DNA of 64,000 bases from NCBI GenBank assembly GCA_017590115.1, contig JAGGNK010006559.1, forward strand, positions 5,687,642-5,751,641, given 5' to 3'. The translations under genes and the position numbers were made by a program. The DNA comes from Montifringilla adamsi. Taxonomy: Eukaryota > Chordata > Aves > Passeriformes > Passeridae. Positions 1 to 15,500 of this stretch are shown here, piece by piece. The stretch's first letter is position 1, and every line of letters begins with the position of its first letter. The notes under the pieces are model-generated. The model saw only the letters and a program-made list of their open reading frames with translations, was not told the origin of the DNA and did not search any database.

Positions 1-3000
1 GAGAGTAGCCATAGCCTCAGACATCCTTGCTGGTCTAACATACATACAGGGAACCAGCCTCATTGGTAAGCCATCCACTTTGTTTATTTATATTTTTTAT
101 TTATATTTTTCCAAGGCAAGAGACATTTTTAAGGAAGATTTTATCAGGAAATCCAGCATAGCTATATAATTACAATATAGCCCTGTTGAAGATTATGTAA
201 TAATTAATACTTGTAAGGCTAGAGTTAGAAAGTGCTTTTCAAATGTCATCACACTCTACATTGGAATTAAATATTAATTCAAATGACATAAAGGGATAAA
301 AGCAAAACATGGGTTTTTTCAGCTCATTGCAGGGGTTTTATTTATTTCATTGAGATTCTTTAGTGCATAAAATGTGTATGACAACTAGAAACTAGCAATT
401 AATAAATAACACCGAAGCATTAGTGGCCAGGTTTTGCCAGTACAAATGTCTGTTGCTTTTTAGTGTGCTAATTCTTACAGTGATAGGCCAGGAGGAGACT
501 TCAGTAAAAGTGAACAGGTGGATGACACTGGGGTACCTTTTACCCTCAATGCTCTTTTAGTTTCTGGAACAGACTTCAGAGTACTTCATTAAAGCATTTA
601 GAAGGTTTCCAGGTTATGTGATCTGATTCTCTTTCATCATTATTTTCTTGAGACGTAAAAACATGAAAGACTGATCTGTAAGCATTTTGATAGCTAGTGG
701 TGAGCAGTGGGCTCATATGGTGTAGTGATGTCTTGACTTCAGCTGTATCTCAGATATCAAAATTGTTCATAATAATAGGAACGTTATTGTAATAAAGTAA
801 TAGGAACACACATACTGTGCCTATGAAAATGCTCTTGTGTAACCTTTAAAGTTAAGTGTGTATGTTACAATAGAAAACAAATGTCTACACCTGTTTTGAG
901 AGAGAAAAGAATCTTTGCCTGAGTTTTTGAAGTTTTAGCAGAGTTTTGTTCTGGACTTCACAGAGGCATTAAATCCTTAAGAGCTCTTGGAAGCATGAGT
1001 GAAAGTTCAACGCATGCTATGCCATAAGTTTTCAACAAGCACATGGTGAAGACTGCCCCTGACAAATCAGATTATCAGCAATTGAGCAAATCTTCAAATT
1101 ACCTTCCATTCCAGAAACCAGCTCATTTGGGAAGGTGAAGATGATTCAGCAACAGCTGTACTGCTGTGTGGCCATGGAATTATAAAAAATACTGAACCAG
1201 CAGTTTATCTTGCAGGTTGGCTAAGTTAGCACAGCTGGGATCTGTACCTTTTCTCTATAGTAAGTTGACTCTTTTAGATAGAAAGATGAAGACAGGTTAC
1301 TTTCTGAAAAAGTAGAATTCAATCTTAAGACTCCTTAGCCTACACCTGGTCACCTGAGGAGGTGTCCAGATTTGCAGAGCTGCTGACCAGTGATGAGCTT
1401 CCCATGAGGTAATTGGGAGACTAACAGAACTGAACAGTCATGAAAACTTGGTCACATAATGATGCACCTGCAAACTCCTTTTGGCAAAATCTTGGGCAAA
1501 TTGCCTTATTGAGTAGGAAAAAAATGTATTCCGTTTACAAGAGATGTTCCCTTGCCTGCAGTAAGTGACATTTATAGTGTAAAGTGACAATTAGCTGCAG
1601 TTTATTACATATCTTTTTCTGAAAGAAAATTTACCTCCAAATTCTAGCATGGTTAAAAGAGCAAATAACACATTGTTGTGGATTATCAGATCTCTGGACT
1701 GGCAGTGCAAATTTTAAATTTTTTTTTCCTCCTGTGAAATAAATTATCCTACTAACAGCCACGTCTATCGCAAAAGTTTTGTTAGGAAAACAAGAGTTCT
1801 TGAAATTTTTAACCTACTACCTTGCAGTCTCCTCTCCCAATATTTTATTTCCCTCTGGCTTTATGCTTTTGAGTGTATTTTAGACAATTTCTGCTACATA
1901 ATAATGGCTTTGGGGTTTTTGACACTGTAGTTGCAAAGGGAATCATTGCTTCTGGGCTTTTGTTGTTACTGTTGTTGCCGTGCAGCCATATCTCTTAATA
2001 GGAAAAGACTCATTGTATCTCAAGTTCATTTTGAAGGGAACATACATAGTAAAAGAATGAGGACTAAAATGCAGCTCCCTCTAAGCAGGTATATTAGCTA
2101 AGTGTCTTTCAGCAGTCCAGCTGTAGGCAGTCACAGCAGCAAGCAGCAGGTGTTCCTTCAGTAAAAAGTGAAGGCAGTTATCATTGCTACCAGAAACCGT
2201 GGTAACCAGGAGGTGAAGGGACCATTTTATAATCACCTCCTCATGCAGTGTGGTTGTGGCTACTCACTGTAAGGGGTATTTCTGCTCTCTTTTCAAGATG
2301 GAATTTAACTGCTGCAGGTAATAAGTCTTGCATGTTGTCAGTCCCCTGCCTCTATTAGCACATATTTGTGGTTCCCACCACCCATGCACTGTCCCTGGGG
2401 AGCCTTTGGAGCTTAAGGGTATCTCCTCACATTTCTAGCTTTAATATCTATCACTGAACTTGGTCTCAGATGGACCAAATGTTAGCTTGTGGATTTGGCG
2501 TTCTGTGCTAGAAAAATATTTTAGAAGCTATTTGTTCCTTGTCTAAGCCGCTTGCTTTTCTAGAAATTGAAAAATGACCCACAGATTTAAAAGTCCTATG
2601 TGAGTAAGTGGTATGTATGCTTCAGGATTCAGGCTTTACTTGTTTCTTCATGTGTTTGCTTTATTCCCTACACCTGAACACTTTTTCCTATATTCTGGGC
2701 TAGTTCATCACATTCAAATTGATCTCGTACCCCAGTAGCAATACCAGTTTTTAGAAGTGGTTTTCACAATAGGAAGGAGAAATAGAGGAACTAGAAAACT
2801 CTGGTTACAATGCAGCATTAAAGAGTCTAAGCCATTCATAAAAGCTGTGTGATGTTCCATTTCCTAATATGTTTTTGTTCCCAGAGCAGCTACTGCTGGT
2901 AATAGAACCAATGGTTGTAATATACACAACCAGTCGTTTCTGTTGAGTTTTTTCAATAATGCATTTAATTAGCTAGGGGTTTGGATGGTTGATGTCTTGT

Positions 3001-6000
3001 TCGTATCTTCCTTTGCTTTCCATCTTCTGGTTGCAGTATGTTGGTGACCTTTTTTTTTTCACAGCAGAGATCTTTGATAGCAAGTACTGTATTGTGGAGC
3101 TAACGGGGTGTGCCACAGGCTTTCTGTCGAGTAGCACAGTACCTTCTCTTCAGACCTTCTCCTCCTGCAAGGGGGAGACTGCTGAGAATAACCTTTCTGC
3201 CTATTGTGCACACATCTGTTAAGCTGATGCTTAGAACAATTATAGACTCTTTCTGCTACCACAAGTCTCTGGAATCAAATTGTTTAGTTCTTCAGGACAA
3301 TAAATCCCACAACCCCCACCTAGCCTCTAATGCTTTTCAATTCTTGCTGGAGACAAGTAATAATTTATTAATATGTCAGAAGATATTTTTTTAAATGTCA
3401 AGAAGAAAAGAAAAATGGGATGTAGAAGAATTACTTTCTGAGATTTTAAGGTAGGTTTTGGGGTAGTTTGTTTGGTTGTTTTTTTTTTTTCCCATGTCCT
3501 GAATGTGAAAGAAGTTTAGAGGCTACATGTAAGAGTTGGACCCAAAAAGCAAGAAAATATGTGAGAATATGAAGGGAGAGCAGGAGGTCCTGTCAAGCAC
3601 TTTTAATTATGGTTGTCTTACTTGGGTAGTAAGATTGACAGGAGCATACTCTGCACTGCAGAATAGGGAATTTCTTCTAGAAGTACACTTAGAATCAAGC
3701 TTGAAAAACTTGTTATGACTCAGCTCTTTCTCTGGCCTGCAAAAAACCATTACTTTTCCTAAAGATTTCTTTTTCTTCTAATTTATTGTCTTTTTTTCTT
3801 TATGGAGAATGACAAATTCAAAATCTACAGGAATAAATTAGTGTTTAGGATCTCTTCCCAGTTGTAATTTGTGATTTCTGGATTTGAAATGTAGGAATCT
3901 TTAAATCACAGCACGAATTATGCCGTATGTAGGGAAAAAAGAAATCAGGATTAAAATGTTGCAGGTTATCCCAGAGCTGTCAAAAAGAAATGACTGTTAC
4001 AATGTAGGGCCCAGCTGTCTTGTATCTCCAGTGAATCTGTGGGAAAGAAAACTGAATTAATGTATAAAGAAACTTGCTACATTGCCCCACAGAGTCTCAA
4101 AAATTCTGACTTCTTGCAAGGGGATGAGACCTGTGTAGATGTGTAGACCATTTACTTTTCCTGCAGCATTACCAAAAATATGCTCAGAATAAATTTATTG
4201 AAACATCACACAGTCCTATGAAGACAGAATGCAGAGGAGCCATCTAAATTTTCTCCATTAAACCAGGATTCTTGAAGCAATAATGTTATTTTTTTGTCCT
4301 TGATCAAGCATAATGTTAATAATGTGTTGTGAACTTGAAGGCTTTTTCCAGGACACTGCTCTGTGGAAAACCATCTTTCCCTAGCCTACTTTTAGCTATG
4401 CTCCTTAAAAGACAATAGCAGCAGTAACTGAGCTGAGTATTTGTTTCAGATTTGAGAGGAAGGAAGAAGCTATACAGAGACAGTATTTTCCTAGAGTGAG
4501 TGGAATACTCTGATTCCTTATAATCAGTAGGAGAGGCTGGCACAAAACCTCTCCAGTGCTGTTGTGACTTTAATTGTGAAAGAAAGCTACATTGAATCCT
4601 AAAATATTAAAACACAAGCAAGCTAAACTTTCACTACAATATGTACTAATTATATTACTGTGACATTCAAAACTGCACTTGGACCATGACTGTATCACAT
4701 ATCCAGGACGCTTAGGTAGAAGTAAAATGCTTGCTGTAAATTTCCATGTGATGGAGAGCGATTAAAGTATTGTTGAAGTTCAGAATGAAATCTCACAAAA
4801 GGTTCACTTGTTCTGTGCTGTTAATTTAAAGAAGAAAGAAAAGTGTTAGGTTTTGCAGCTATAACATTAGCTTGAATTTAGTAATTTCAGAAACTGTAGC
4901 TTGAGATTCTGCTGTTAATTCTACTCTTAAGACCTTCTGACATTTTTTGTGTTCTAACAGTCATAGTTTCCTGTTGTTTTAAATGGCTTTTTCTCCTGTT
5001 ACATGAACAATGAAAGCAATTTAAGGAAACTTAGAAGGAAATGAAAACTATAAGGGGACCTACGAAACTCATGATGTATGCATCATTTTTAAAGACAGAT
5101 AAAATAAGTGGGGAAAATACATAGCTTCTTTAAATGATTTGTGCAGATTATGGGTGGAAAAACTATAATTTGGAATTGCTGTAAATAAATAGTTTTTAAA
5201 AAATTCAAGAGTTTTAGTCTATTACCTTTTTCTTAAATTAAAGTTATGTCATAACTGTAATGTTATTTGCCTAGTGAGTTGGTTTTGGCTTGCCTATAAT
5301 ATCAGAGAGTCACAAAGTCACAGAATGGTTCGGGATGGAAGGGATCTTTAAATACCATCTGGCCCAAGCCCTCTGCTGTGACAATATAGTAATAATATAT
5401 TACTACGTTTTCCGCTAAATGCTCAATTTCAGAGTGAATGTTTTATTTTCAAAGGGAGATCAAAGTACACAACATGGATGCCAAACTGCCCAAATCTGTT
5501 AATGTATGATTTGGTAATGCTTGAAGAGTGTTGGCTTCTTTGCTAAAGGAACATTAGGGCAATACATTACCCATTTGTTCTCCAATTAGCTTAGATTTAA
5601 GTCATTCCTCTAAATAAGCCCCTAATTGTTTACTGCAATGTGACAGTTCGGTAATGGATTCAGTATGGATGTTAAGCTTATAGTTTATATTGTTTACTCT
5701 TACTGGCTCAGTGATTTTAAAGCACTGGTTTAAAATTGGGGTGGCACACTGAGCACCACGGGTAAGATGTGTAGGCTACAAACAGACAGGACCAGGTGCA
5801 CACAAAGAGATGTGGTTTTTTTCTCAACATTTTGCATTTCTGTAGGATTTCCTGTGAGCTGGTACCCAGCTTCATCATGATGCTGGAGGAAGCCCTGTAT
5901 GTTCATGAACAGAAGCACATGGGTTGGGGAAAGCACTGCAGAGGATCTGCTGCCATGGCACTTCAGGTTTCTTTGCCACTTTCCCCACTGTTTTGCAAAG

Positions 6001-6474
6001 TGATACACTGCAGCAAAAAAACTATAATTTCTGTCTCACTTCAGGAACTACAATTTAGGAGCTGGGCTAATTTGATAAATAGTGAACACTAAGAAAAATA
6101 TTAGAAACCAGGAAAGGCCACATACTCCATTGAGACTCATTTCATTCCAAATACACCTTCCCTAGGTTATCATCCAATTGCTGAAAGAAAGAGTGATGTT
6201 ATCCATTTTTTATAATTCCACTTCTGGGTATTATGGAGATAAATACCTAAGTGCTGGAGGACTAACTTTCTTTCAGAGCACTATTTCAGGAGAAAAATGC
6301 TTAAATGCAAATAGGTAGGATGACAGAAAAGAAATTGACCGACCCTAAATGAAAAATATGATTATAGTGATACAAATATATGTGTACAGTCACGGTTTCA
6401 CAAAGTCCCCCAGAGACAAGCTTCCAATCATGAGACTTTCAGATAGTAACCTTTCATTTGATTTATTGTTTCAG
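1..6474 (+). other. PTPRM intron (3' part)
   Basis: This is the downstream part of an intron whose upstream exon is outside the window. The expected preceding segment (HYIATQG of D1) was not found here. It is AT-rich, with short T runs (3051, 3480) and one small CR1 relic at 5303. No other exon or conserved element was recognised. Confidence 0.8.
5303..5386 (-). mobile_element. CR1 LINE 3'-end relic
   Basis: The + strand reads GAGTCACAAAGTCACAGAATGG followed by a GGAAGGGATCTTTAAATACCATCT block. This is the reverse complement of a CR1 3' end (the usual form has AGAATCATAGAATGG and GGAAGGGACCTTTAAAGATCATCT). Only about 80 bases remain, so it is strongly 5'-truncated and old. Confidence 0.75.
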
Positions 6475-6572
6475 GACCAATGCAGGAGACAATATATGAC
6501 TTCTGGAGGATGGTATGGCATGAAAACACAGCCAGCATAATCATGGTTACTAATCTCGTAGAAGTGGGAAGG
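6475..6572 (+). CDS. PTPRM: PTPRM coding exon (D1, residues ~973-1005)
   Basis: The exon opens after TTTCAG and closes before GTAAGT. It starts inside a glycine codon (phase 1; the first base is in an upstream exon outside the window). It encodes [20 protein letters not shown] followed by a stretch ending in NLVEVGR. This is the conserved D1 segment after the IATQG motif, where DFWRMVWE-type residues form part of the PTP core. It is the first exon in the window and is followed by a 12.2-kb intron. Confidence 0.96.
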
Positions 6573-9500
6573 GTAAGTGGTTTTTGTACTTAAAAAGATT
6601 AAAGGCATCCAAGGTGTTTGCTTTTCAAAATTAAATAACAGACCAACAAGGTTCTTACATACTAAGTATAGCACATAAAATATGTATGACTGCTTGTGCT
6701 GAGAGGTTCATTATCAATTATTGTTAAACATGCCTTGGATGCTTGGCTTTGTTGCCATTAGCTCCATGAAAAGTAACTGATAAAGCTGTATTCTGTACAG
6801 CAGAATCTGCAAAGACTGACAAAGAGGGGAGGTGTCATGTGGTTGTACATATCTCAGATATGCCATTTCTCTTAAGTCAGTACATTTGTTGCAGAACAAG
6901 GTATAGAATCATCTCTTTATTTTTTTAAGACTAAGGGGGTGTCATTCTGAAAGAGATGTCTGAGAAAAGTAGCTAAACTATGAAATTGTTTCTTGGTGTA
7001 TTTGTCTAAATTGGTCTGGCTTGTTTGGGTTTTCCTTCCTGAAAGCCTTCTGGACTAAAACAGAAAAAATTAGTTTTACACATTTGTGCACTCTTTGTTG
7101 ATGACGAGGTCATGTTGGGGAGCTGGATAGTAAAGGAAAGCTTGAGTTACCTCACTGATACTGTGTAATGCTCTTTCTTTGCTTGGTAACTTCTAAAGTA
7201 GGCCTCCTACTCTAGTTGTTACGGCTAATTTTGTTTTCAACAAGTATTGAATGGAACCTTTTTCTGTGTTTCACACAAATGTCAGTGAGTGAGTCTTTTC
7301 ATTTACTGCTTTGTCTGTGCACTGCTGTCTTAGTTCTCATCTGGGATGTTTTTTCAAGAAAATTTGCTTAGGAATTTGGCATGTAGCTTTCATTTGATAT
7401 GAAAAGAAATCCCACTGCTTTTATGGGAACTATGGCGATTATTGTAAATTATTGTGAAGTGTTGAAATAAGAAGTCAAGTGCACGCATCTTGGTATGAGC
7501 AGCACAGTTTTAAGAGATGTTTTTAATTTCACACTGGTGGAGTGTGTGATACCCCCTCTGCCCTGTGGCATTTGCATTAGGAGAGAGCACTGTTTATGTG
7601 GTGTGAGTTGAAGTCCTTTTGAGCAAGTCCAGTTTTACAATCTCATTTTATTCTTCCGTATGTCCTTTGTGAACGGATAATATAAATCCTAACAGTTAGA
7701 TATCTGTGTGCCCAAGCCTGCTTACAGATCAGGTGCCAGTATTATTTTTAGATTTAAAGAAGATGGGGATTGTGACTGCAATTAACACCTGCTGCAGGAG
7801 CACATGTACGACTAATTGCAGAGACAAAGAGGGATCATGGAGGCTGCTTTCAAAATGCAGTCCCTTGAGTGAGGAAGAAGGTAGAAATAGCTGGATGGTC
7901 ACGTATCAATTCAAAACGGATGGATTTGTAAGAATAGGAAGCTCTCCAGCAAACCTCTTTGTTAAAGCTTTATACACATTCATAAGTGCCCAAGCGAACA
8001 ACTTAAAAAGGGATGTTTTCTGGGTATGAATAAACAAGCCTGAGAGCAAAAACAGCATTCTGCATGAAACCACATGCTGTTTACCCAAAGTCAGTATTTG
8101 GAAGCGCCAATTAGAGTGAACTGTCAGATGTCAGCAAGGGAGACACCAGTCTTGGTGCCAGTGCTGGCAGCCTCTGCTCACAGCACATTCCCACAGCAGC
8201 AAGGAATGCTTTGTGCCACCATGGAGATTTCTTCAGGGTGCAAGAGTCCTAGTGGGATACAGATCTACAGCTTTGTTGTTTCCGTCAGTGGTAGAAATTA
8301 CTATGTTCTCACTTGCTCTGGAGGCCAGCATAGGTGAAATCAGAGAGCAGAAATTAAAATGAGTTTTTAATGGAAATAAAATCGTATGAGCCACAGAACA
8401 GTGCGCTCACTCGTCCATTGGTGTTTTTGTGCCACTCCCAGAGCTGGAATCATCAGCAACAAGGAGGCAAATTACAAACACACCATCTGTCCCCCAACCC
8501 CTAACACAAGCTCTGTGCCACCTTGAGTAGCAATGATTTTAATGGACTTTTGGTAGCATTCCTGTAGGGAAAACCTTTATAACCTTCCCAAACTTGAGGT
8601 TTTCTATTTCTATTGCTATCACTTCTATAAGATTTATAGCGGTTTCTTATTTTTACTTTTTAACCATGTTGACCCATGGTAAGCCAAGGAGGAAAATTTT
8701 TTGCATTTTCAGGAAGCAGGAATTTTCAGAATTTAACATGTTTGCCACACGGTGTACAGCCTTCATGAATTAATCATTGAGAGGGCGTATTTGTATTTGT
8801 TTTTCAGTACTGGCTGGATAGTCATTAAATCAGTGCTAGGAACTTGCTTCTTGCCCTGGAGCATTATGCATCAGGACTGTTTTAATTGCTGCTGGAGGAA
8901 TCACCATGAGGCTGTCCCTAATACAGGCACCTGCTGCAAATGACTCAGTCCCCCATTACCCTCCAGCAGGGTCTGGGTACATCTGCCAATATCTGTCATT
9001 ATCTGAGGCACACTTGTCAGAACTGCACATCCCTTTAAGCTCTTGTGTGTTCCAGTGAGGGACCCTTGTCAGTGTTTCTGGCACCTGCAGACTGCTGTGC
9101 ACCTGGTATTTAAATGGCACCGAAATGTGTTTTGATTGTTTTCTCTCTTTAATGAACCCACCTGAGGGACATTTAGCTCTTCATCTAGTAGCCTGTTACC
9201 CAGTCACTCACATTTACACTGCTTGTGTGGAAATTCAGAACTAGCTGGAGCTGTTACACTAATCCATCTGCCAGAAGTCTTATCACAAAATCTGCAGGGC
9301 TCCCTAAGGAGACTTTTGTACTGATAATTTAAGCTAATGATTCCTAAACATATTTAGTCAGTTTTATGAAGACCTCATTAGAATGTGACTGTTTATTAAA
9401 AATCAAAATGAGGTCTCACAGTCATTTAGAAAAAGCATTGCTGAGTTGCATGAATAGTTCTTTGATAAAGAATGAAGTGGTGCTTGTTAAGGTTGGTCTA

Positions 9501-12500
9501 GGTTGACAACAATTTTTACCAAAAAAAAAGTCCTAAACAAATAAACAGCCCTTGAAGCAACCTTGAAAAAAAGGTTTCTGTCTTCTTCATGCTGGGATCA
9601 ACAGCTTTTCATTCACAGTGAAGTTCACAAAAAGAAAATGGCAAGTAATTAATGGTAATGATCCAAGAATCAGAATTTTCCAAGCCACACACTAATGGAT
9701 AAAAAGCATAAACGAGAATCAAGACTCATATAATTACATCAGTGTGACAACAAGCTGTTTCAAAGTAATGTATTCTGGATTATATTAATGCAAGAGGCCT
9801 ACATGCCCATGTCTGTAAATGGTGGAGGAACTGAAGATAGTGTAATTTCAGGGAGCATCTTTACTGGAGAGATTTAGCATAATTTGGTGGATTATTCTGT
9901 AAGAAACAAAAATTTTTACCCAGCAGTATGATGATGTTACAATCACACAGGATGATCATAAAGGTAGACATAGAAGAACATCTTGCTTACTTCAAGATGC
10001 CACTCTGGAGGGCAAAGTCCCAAAGATCCAGAAAAGCAGTGGGAATGGGATCAAGGTTTTATGTACTGGCCAAAGTGTCAGGTGGTTCTTGATTTGTTTC
10101 AGTGTTTTCACACATTGAAACATTTCTGTCTTCCTTGAAGAAGCATGGTGGGAAGATTTAGAATATATCCAATTGTGCCATCTAGCTGTCACCTCCATCT
10201 TTGTTCTTGTTGGTTTGGTACTACTACTTAGTTGGCAGAATCAAACTTGGCATGTCACATTATTTGTCATTTTTCAGTAGTCGCTTTCTCTCCCACTTGC
10301 TTTAGGCAGAAGAAATTTAGTAATAACTGATTAATAAATGCTGAAATGCACTGGCAAATTTTAGTAGAGGTAGCTATAAATAAATGCATTGCAAGGACTT
10401 ATGATTGTCTATCATGCTTTTAATGTAACAAAGTATTCACAAAGCAAATCACTATAAATAATTACAAAAAATAAAACCTCACCCCAGGAGCATAGTAATT
10501 ACAGTAATTAGAGTTTCTCAATTATTATTCGGAATTAGAAAACAGCCAGTGCTAATAGTGTTAATAAGCACACAAAAGACCCTTTTTGTGAAAGGAAGCA
10601 AGGTTGACTACAACAGAATGGATGTGGCACAAAGGGGAATGAAGGTCAGCCACAAACTGGTAAATATGCCTGTGCCCACACCTATGTCCTACCCAAGCTG
10701 CCTCTCCCTGCCATCTTATCCCTCAGGAGTGGTGAACTTTCCTAACAGTCATTTCACACTCTTCCCAGGTGACATTTCCCTCCCAGGAGCCAGAAGGGCT
10801 GTGTTTGCATAGGGGAAAAGGAAGAATACACTGGTGGTTTAACTTTTCCTTGGCTTGTTTTCCTGGACCTGTGCTTGACGTGTTTTGTATGTGGCACTTC
10901 TCTGCAAAAATGGGGATAATTTCAACTTTTCATGCTTAAAAGAGTTCCACATGACAGCAAGGAGATCCATACAACAGTCTTCTGACAGAGGGAATATCTC
11001 CTTGATGCTGGCTTGCTATAAAAAACATTACTTGTAAGATAAATGGTGTCAGAAAAGGGTTGCTCTTCCTAGGAAAGCCTGTATGGTCACAGCTCTGTGT
11101 TCATGTTTTTGGGTTCTCAGGATGTGCAGCACTGGTCAGCATTCAAGAGACATTTCTTAAACAGATTCAAATACGTTTTCTTAACAAATAAAACCCAAAA
11201 TTCTTGATGTCGTACCATATCTTATTCAGATCTACTTGATAGTTTGTATTACCGACAGAGATTATACATGCAAGAAAAACTGCTAAATAAAACCTTGTCC
11301 AAAGACTTCTTACTGGAAACAGATTAAAGAAAAAAAAAAAAATCTTCATTGGAAATTTCAGCAGCAAAAAAACTGTGTGAAACTTCCAATGGACTTAACA
11401 CCTATGCTTAGAATGAAAATGGGGGTTTTTTTATCATAAAGCTATTATAAAGTTTGTACTTATGCATTTTACAAGTTTTTGAGAATCTTCCATGAAGATG
11501 CTTCTAATAAACAAAGGTAAACTCAAATTGTATTTAAGATTCAGATCACCCAATACTGTGATCTTGCAGAGGTGAAACACAGTGACTCTCCAGCATGTCT
11601 CACAAACAGCCCGTTTGTATTTAGTATAAATGGAAGAACACTCTGTCTAATTGAAACTGCCTCTAAATGTAATAAGCCAAATTGCCTACACTGGAATTAA
11701 TTCAGGATACTGGTGTTAATGCTCCTTAGGAGGTGTGCCAAAGAGTTTGTATGCATACTGGTGACTAAGATTTCATTTCAACTTTTCTACTTAAAGAAGG
11801 AAACCACATTGTATAAATAAGAGGGGAAAGGTTGTTACATGAATCCATTTGCTTCCTCAAGATAACTCTAGTCCAAACTTCTTAAATATATAAATAGTGT
11901 CCTTCCCCATCCATTGAATTTTTTTTTCCTAATCTTGTTTACTCCCCAAAAATGGGACTTGTGCTTATGGTACATCAGCACAAGGTATTATATTCTGTTG
12001 TTATACTTTTGATTTTGCTGTAATTCCAGTATCTCTTATTGAGTAGAGGACAGTTTATACTTTTACAGAATATCAATGAGAAAAACAGAAAACCAATCAA
12101 AATTTAAAACTGTTGTTAATCTTTCAAGTCAGTGAACCCTTCTAGTCATCAAAACAGATTTCATTTTTCTAGATTTTTAACCAGAAATAGTAGGTTTACA
12201 TTACTGCATTATACACAGTAGAGGAGCAGCCCTTAGGGAAAATTTAGTTTGTTGTTCTCCAGGAAAGAGAAGGAAGGACTCTTTGGAATTGTCTAAAAAA
12301 GATGTGTCCAGGTTAGCAATGTTAGCATCATGAAACAGAACATGAAGCTAGAGGCATTCAGCACTGTCCCATGTCATACAGAGCAGACATGGGTTCAGCT
12401 CTCAGTGTTTTGTTGTATTCTCATCTCCAGTAAAAGCTATGTTTCAAAGAATGTTAATCAACACAGATTAATATCTTAATCCTTACTAATCCAATTGAGA

Positions 12501-15500
12501 TAATTCACTTAGAGAAACGAACAAAAGAGGTTTAAGGATACACAAATGCACTGACCCCTTTGTTGGGCTAACTGAAGTGCCACCAAGGTATAGGATGCAA
12601 CTTTAGGTGCAGTTTGCTAAGAGGGAGGGCTTCAGATTCTTTGTTGAAATGTTAGGTCTAGCAAAATGGCTTCATAATTGCAAGTCTCCTCACCTCAGCA
12701 GTCTCTTGAAATTATCTCTCAGTCTCTCTGTGAAGGGAGAAGGATCCTGGAGGCACTGACACACTTTTACTTTACCCATGTAGAGCTGTCTAGGCTAACA
12801 TCAGATGATGAGGTTTTAGAGCCAGAAGGCAATCCACTAAGTAGGTGGTGCTCTGTACCCAGCTAATGGCATGATTTTGATCTTGGAATGGAAGCATGGT
12901 TCAGAGCACAGGCTGGGCTGCTCGATGTGGACACATCAGGTCCTTGGAGCACAGGATCTGAGAAACAGGCCCATGATTTCACAGTTGTGTCAGGAATTAA
13001 GACAGGCTTTGGGGAGCTCTAGCTAACCATCCTTCATCTTGGCATGGGACCACCCTTCTCATGTGTTCTGTGCTCAGCTTTTCTTCTCCAGGGATGTACT
13101 GAGATGCATAAAATTGCCTCTACATAAGCAATGAAACAGATAAAATCCATATTCCTCTGTTAGTATTATCAATGGAGGCAGGTACACTGGAACAGCTTTA
13201 CCTTGGGTTGCTTTACCCTAAAGCAGCTTTTCTACACCAAATCTTCTTTGTGGTCAAAGGAAGGTCACACCATGGGTTGGGCCTTAATTTTAATTTCATC
13301 TTAATTTCATCTAACCCACTCTGCCAGGTTGATGGCATGCTAACAGAACACTGAGTCTTAAGAACAAAGGGTCACACTCATTTTTTCAGGTGGAAAGCAT
13401 TCATTTATGGCTGCTGCTGGGCATGTCCAGAAAGCCAGTTCTTTTGGGCAGAAGCTGAATGAGAGTGCACCCACCAGGCAACTTAGGGCTGCACTGTTGG
13501 GGCAGCTTAGAGCAGCAGAAGGTGGAGAGCTACCTCAGCTCTGAGGCATCCCAAGAAGAAGTTAGACTGAGCTAGTAAAATTCATGGAGACATCTCTCCT
13601 TACCCTAGCAGCTGTGAACAGCGTAAAGACTTCTGGCTGACTTCACAGAGACCCATTCTTCTGATGGTGCCAAACAGTATCTCAAATATATTTCTCAATA
13701 GTCTTCCACACCTCTTTTAGAAAACTGTAGAATGAGGTATAAAACTAATAACAGACTTGCTCAAAAGCAAACAAAAGAAAATGAAAAAAAGGAAGGCTGG
13801 GTTTTATCTCCTGTCAAAGGTTGTTTTATAACATATAAAATGTTCTTATATTGTAATACATTTTTTGTTTGAAAAGTATTTAAATAAAAATACTTTCAAT
13901 TATTGGATGTTCTTTTAGTTCAAGTCAGCCAAATAAAAGTATGTGTTATCCAAGCTACATCTGTAAAATCTGTTAAAAATTTTACCAGTGAGCATGGTTG
14001 GCTGTTTCATTTTATAGCCAAGAGGTTTCACTTCAAAATTTATGTCTGACTTATCATTATTACTTAGTTCAGGATTAATTTTAGATTAGAATGTATAATA
14101 CTGCTCTTCACTAATGACAATCCATGCAGGGCATAGTCAGTTATATATATCACCCTTTTGCTAAGAATATTTCAGAATCAAAGGCAATTGGAAACTTTGA
14201 ATAATCAGTGTTATTTAAACTGTTCTGTATGGACTGCAAAGTGTATTTCACAGCTAGCTCACATATTAAGTCTGTAATATTACTCCTATTCCAACATTCT
14301 AGGTAAATGAATTACTGTCCTGACTTTCCTACTGCCTTTAGCAACATGTGTCACATTGCCAAATGGTTAAATATACAGCTTCGGAAGTCACAATTTGTGT
14401 TCATTAGCCATCCACAGCCTACGTTATTTGTTATATTTAAAACTAGCAACAACAACTTTCCACCTTCATTTTTAATTCTGAGTTTCACACGTTAGACTAT
14501 TTTACTGGGGAATGGAACTAGAAGGTGGAAGTAGGTAATTCTCTTGTCCAAATTTCTAAAATTATTAGTAAAATAAACATGTTTGAAACAATTGGACAGT
14601 GTACCTTGGGATGAATAGATTAAACCAGAGCATTTTCATTATGTCTCTGGCAATCATCCTTTTATCTCATCTTGTGATGAACATCTGTATTTTTTGGCAT
14701 GTTGGTGGGATATAAATGTGGGGTGTATGTGAACAAACTCTCAATTATAATTCTGCTCAGATGAGATTTCAAAATTTATGTTTTCTGCTTTGTAGATGAT
14801 ACTTACTGTTATAGTAGCAACTGTGTGGAAAAAAAAGATCTGGTGCATTTACTATTCAGTTCTAGAATCATATATCAATTATTTAGTTGAACCTTCTGTT
14901 AGTAAGACTTTTTTGTAAAACACGTACCAAATGTTTATAAAATGGAAAAGAAATTCTTCAAGTTATGGTAGCTAAAGCTGTGCTAAAAAGAAAAATTGAA
15001 CATATGCTACCAGCAGTGTTTCTCATATTTAATGAGTAAAACCATATTCTATTTTGTTGCAATTGTCTTTTCTTATACAAATAAAGGCCCTGATCCAATA
15101 AGCATTTATAAATGTGGTTTTGATTTACACTAGTTAATCTATTTCTGTCTTTAAGACACCTTTGCATTTATTTGGGTGGTCCTAGAGGAGATGGGAGATG
15201 GATATTTATGCTTTTAATTGACTTTTGGTTCACCAGGAGTCCAGGGAGTTCTCAGGTCCAGAGCTCTGCACGTGCATAGCATTGCGGAACAAGAGCCAAA
15301 AGTAGGAGAAAAGCCTGAATTAAAATAAAGTTGGGTTTGGGTCTTTTTTCCTCTGTTAGAGAGTGAATCATCACTTGGTCTGTGGCTCTGACTGAATTCT
15401 GGCATGGTTCCTGTGGCTTTCACAGCCCCTATTCCACTTGGGAGAGTTTTCAGGAAATTGTGTTGTCATGGATCCTTCTGCTCAGCTCCAGTCTGCTCCG

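Noticed and set aside
1..70. Possible upstream PTPRM exon at the window start
   Set aside because: No frame gives the expected D1 sequence before IATQG, and GGTAAG near 65 has no matching coding segment.
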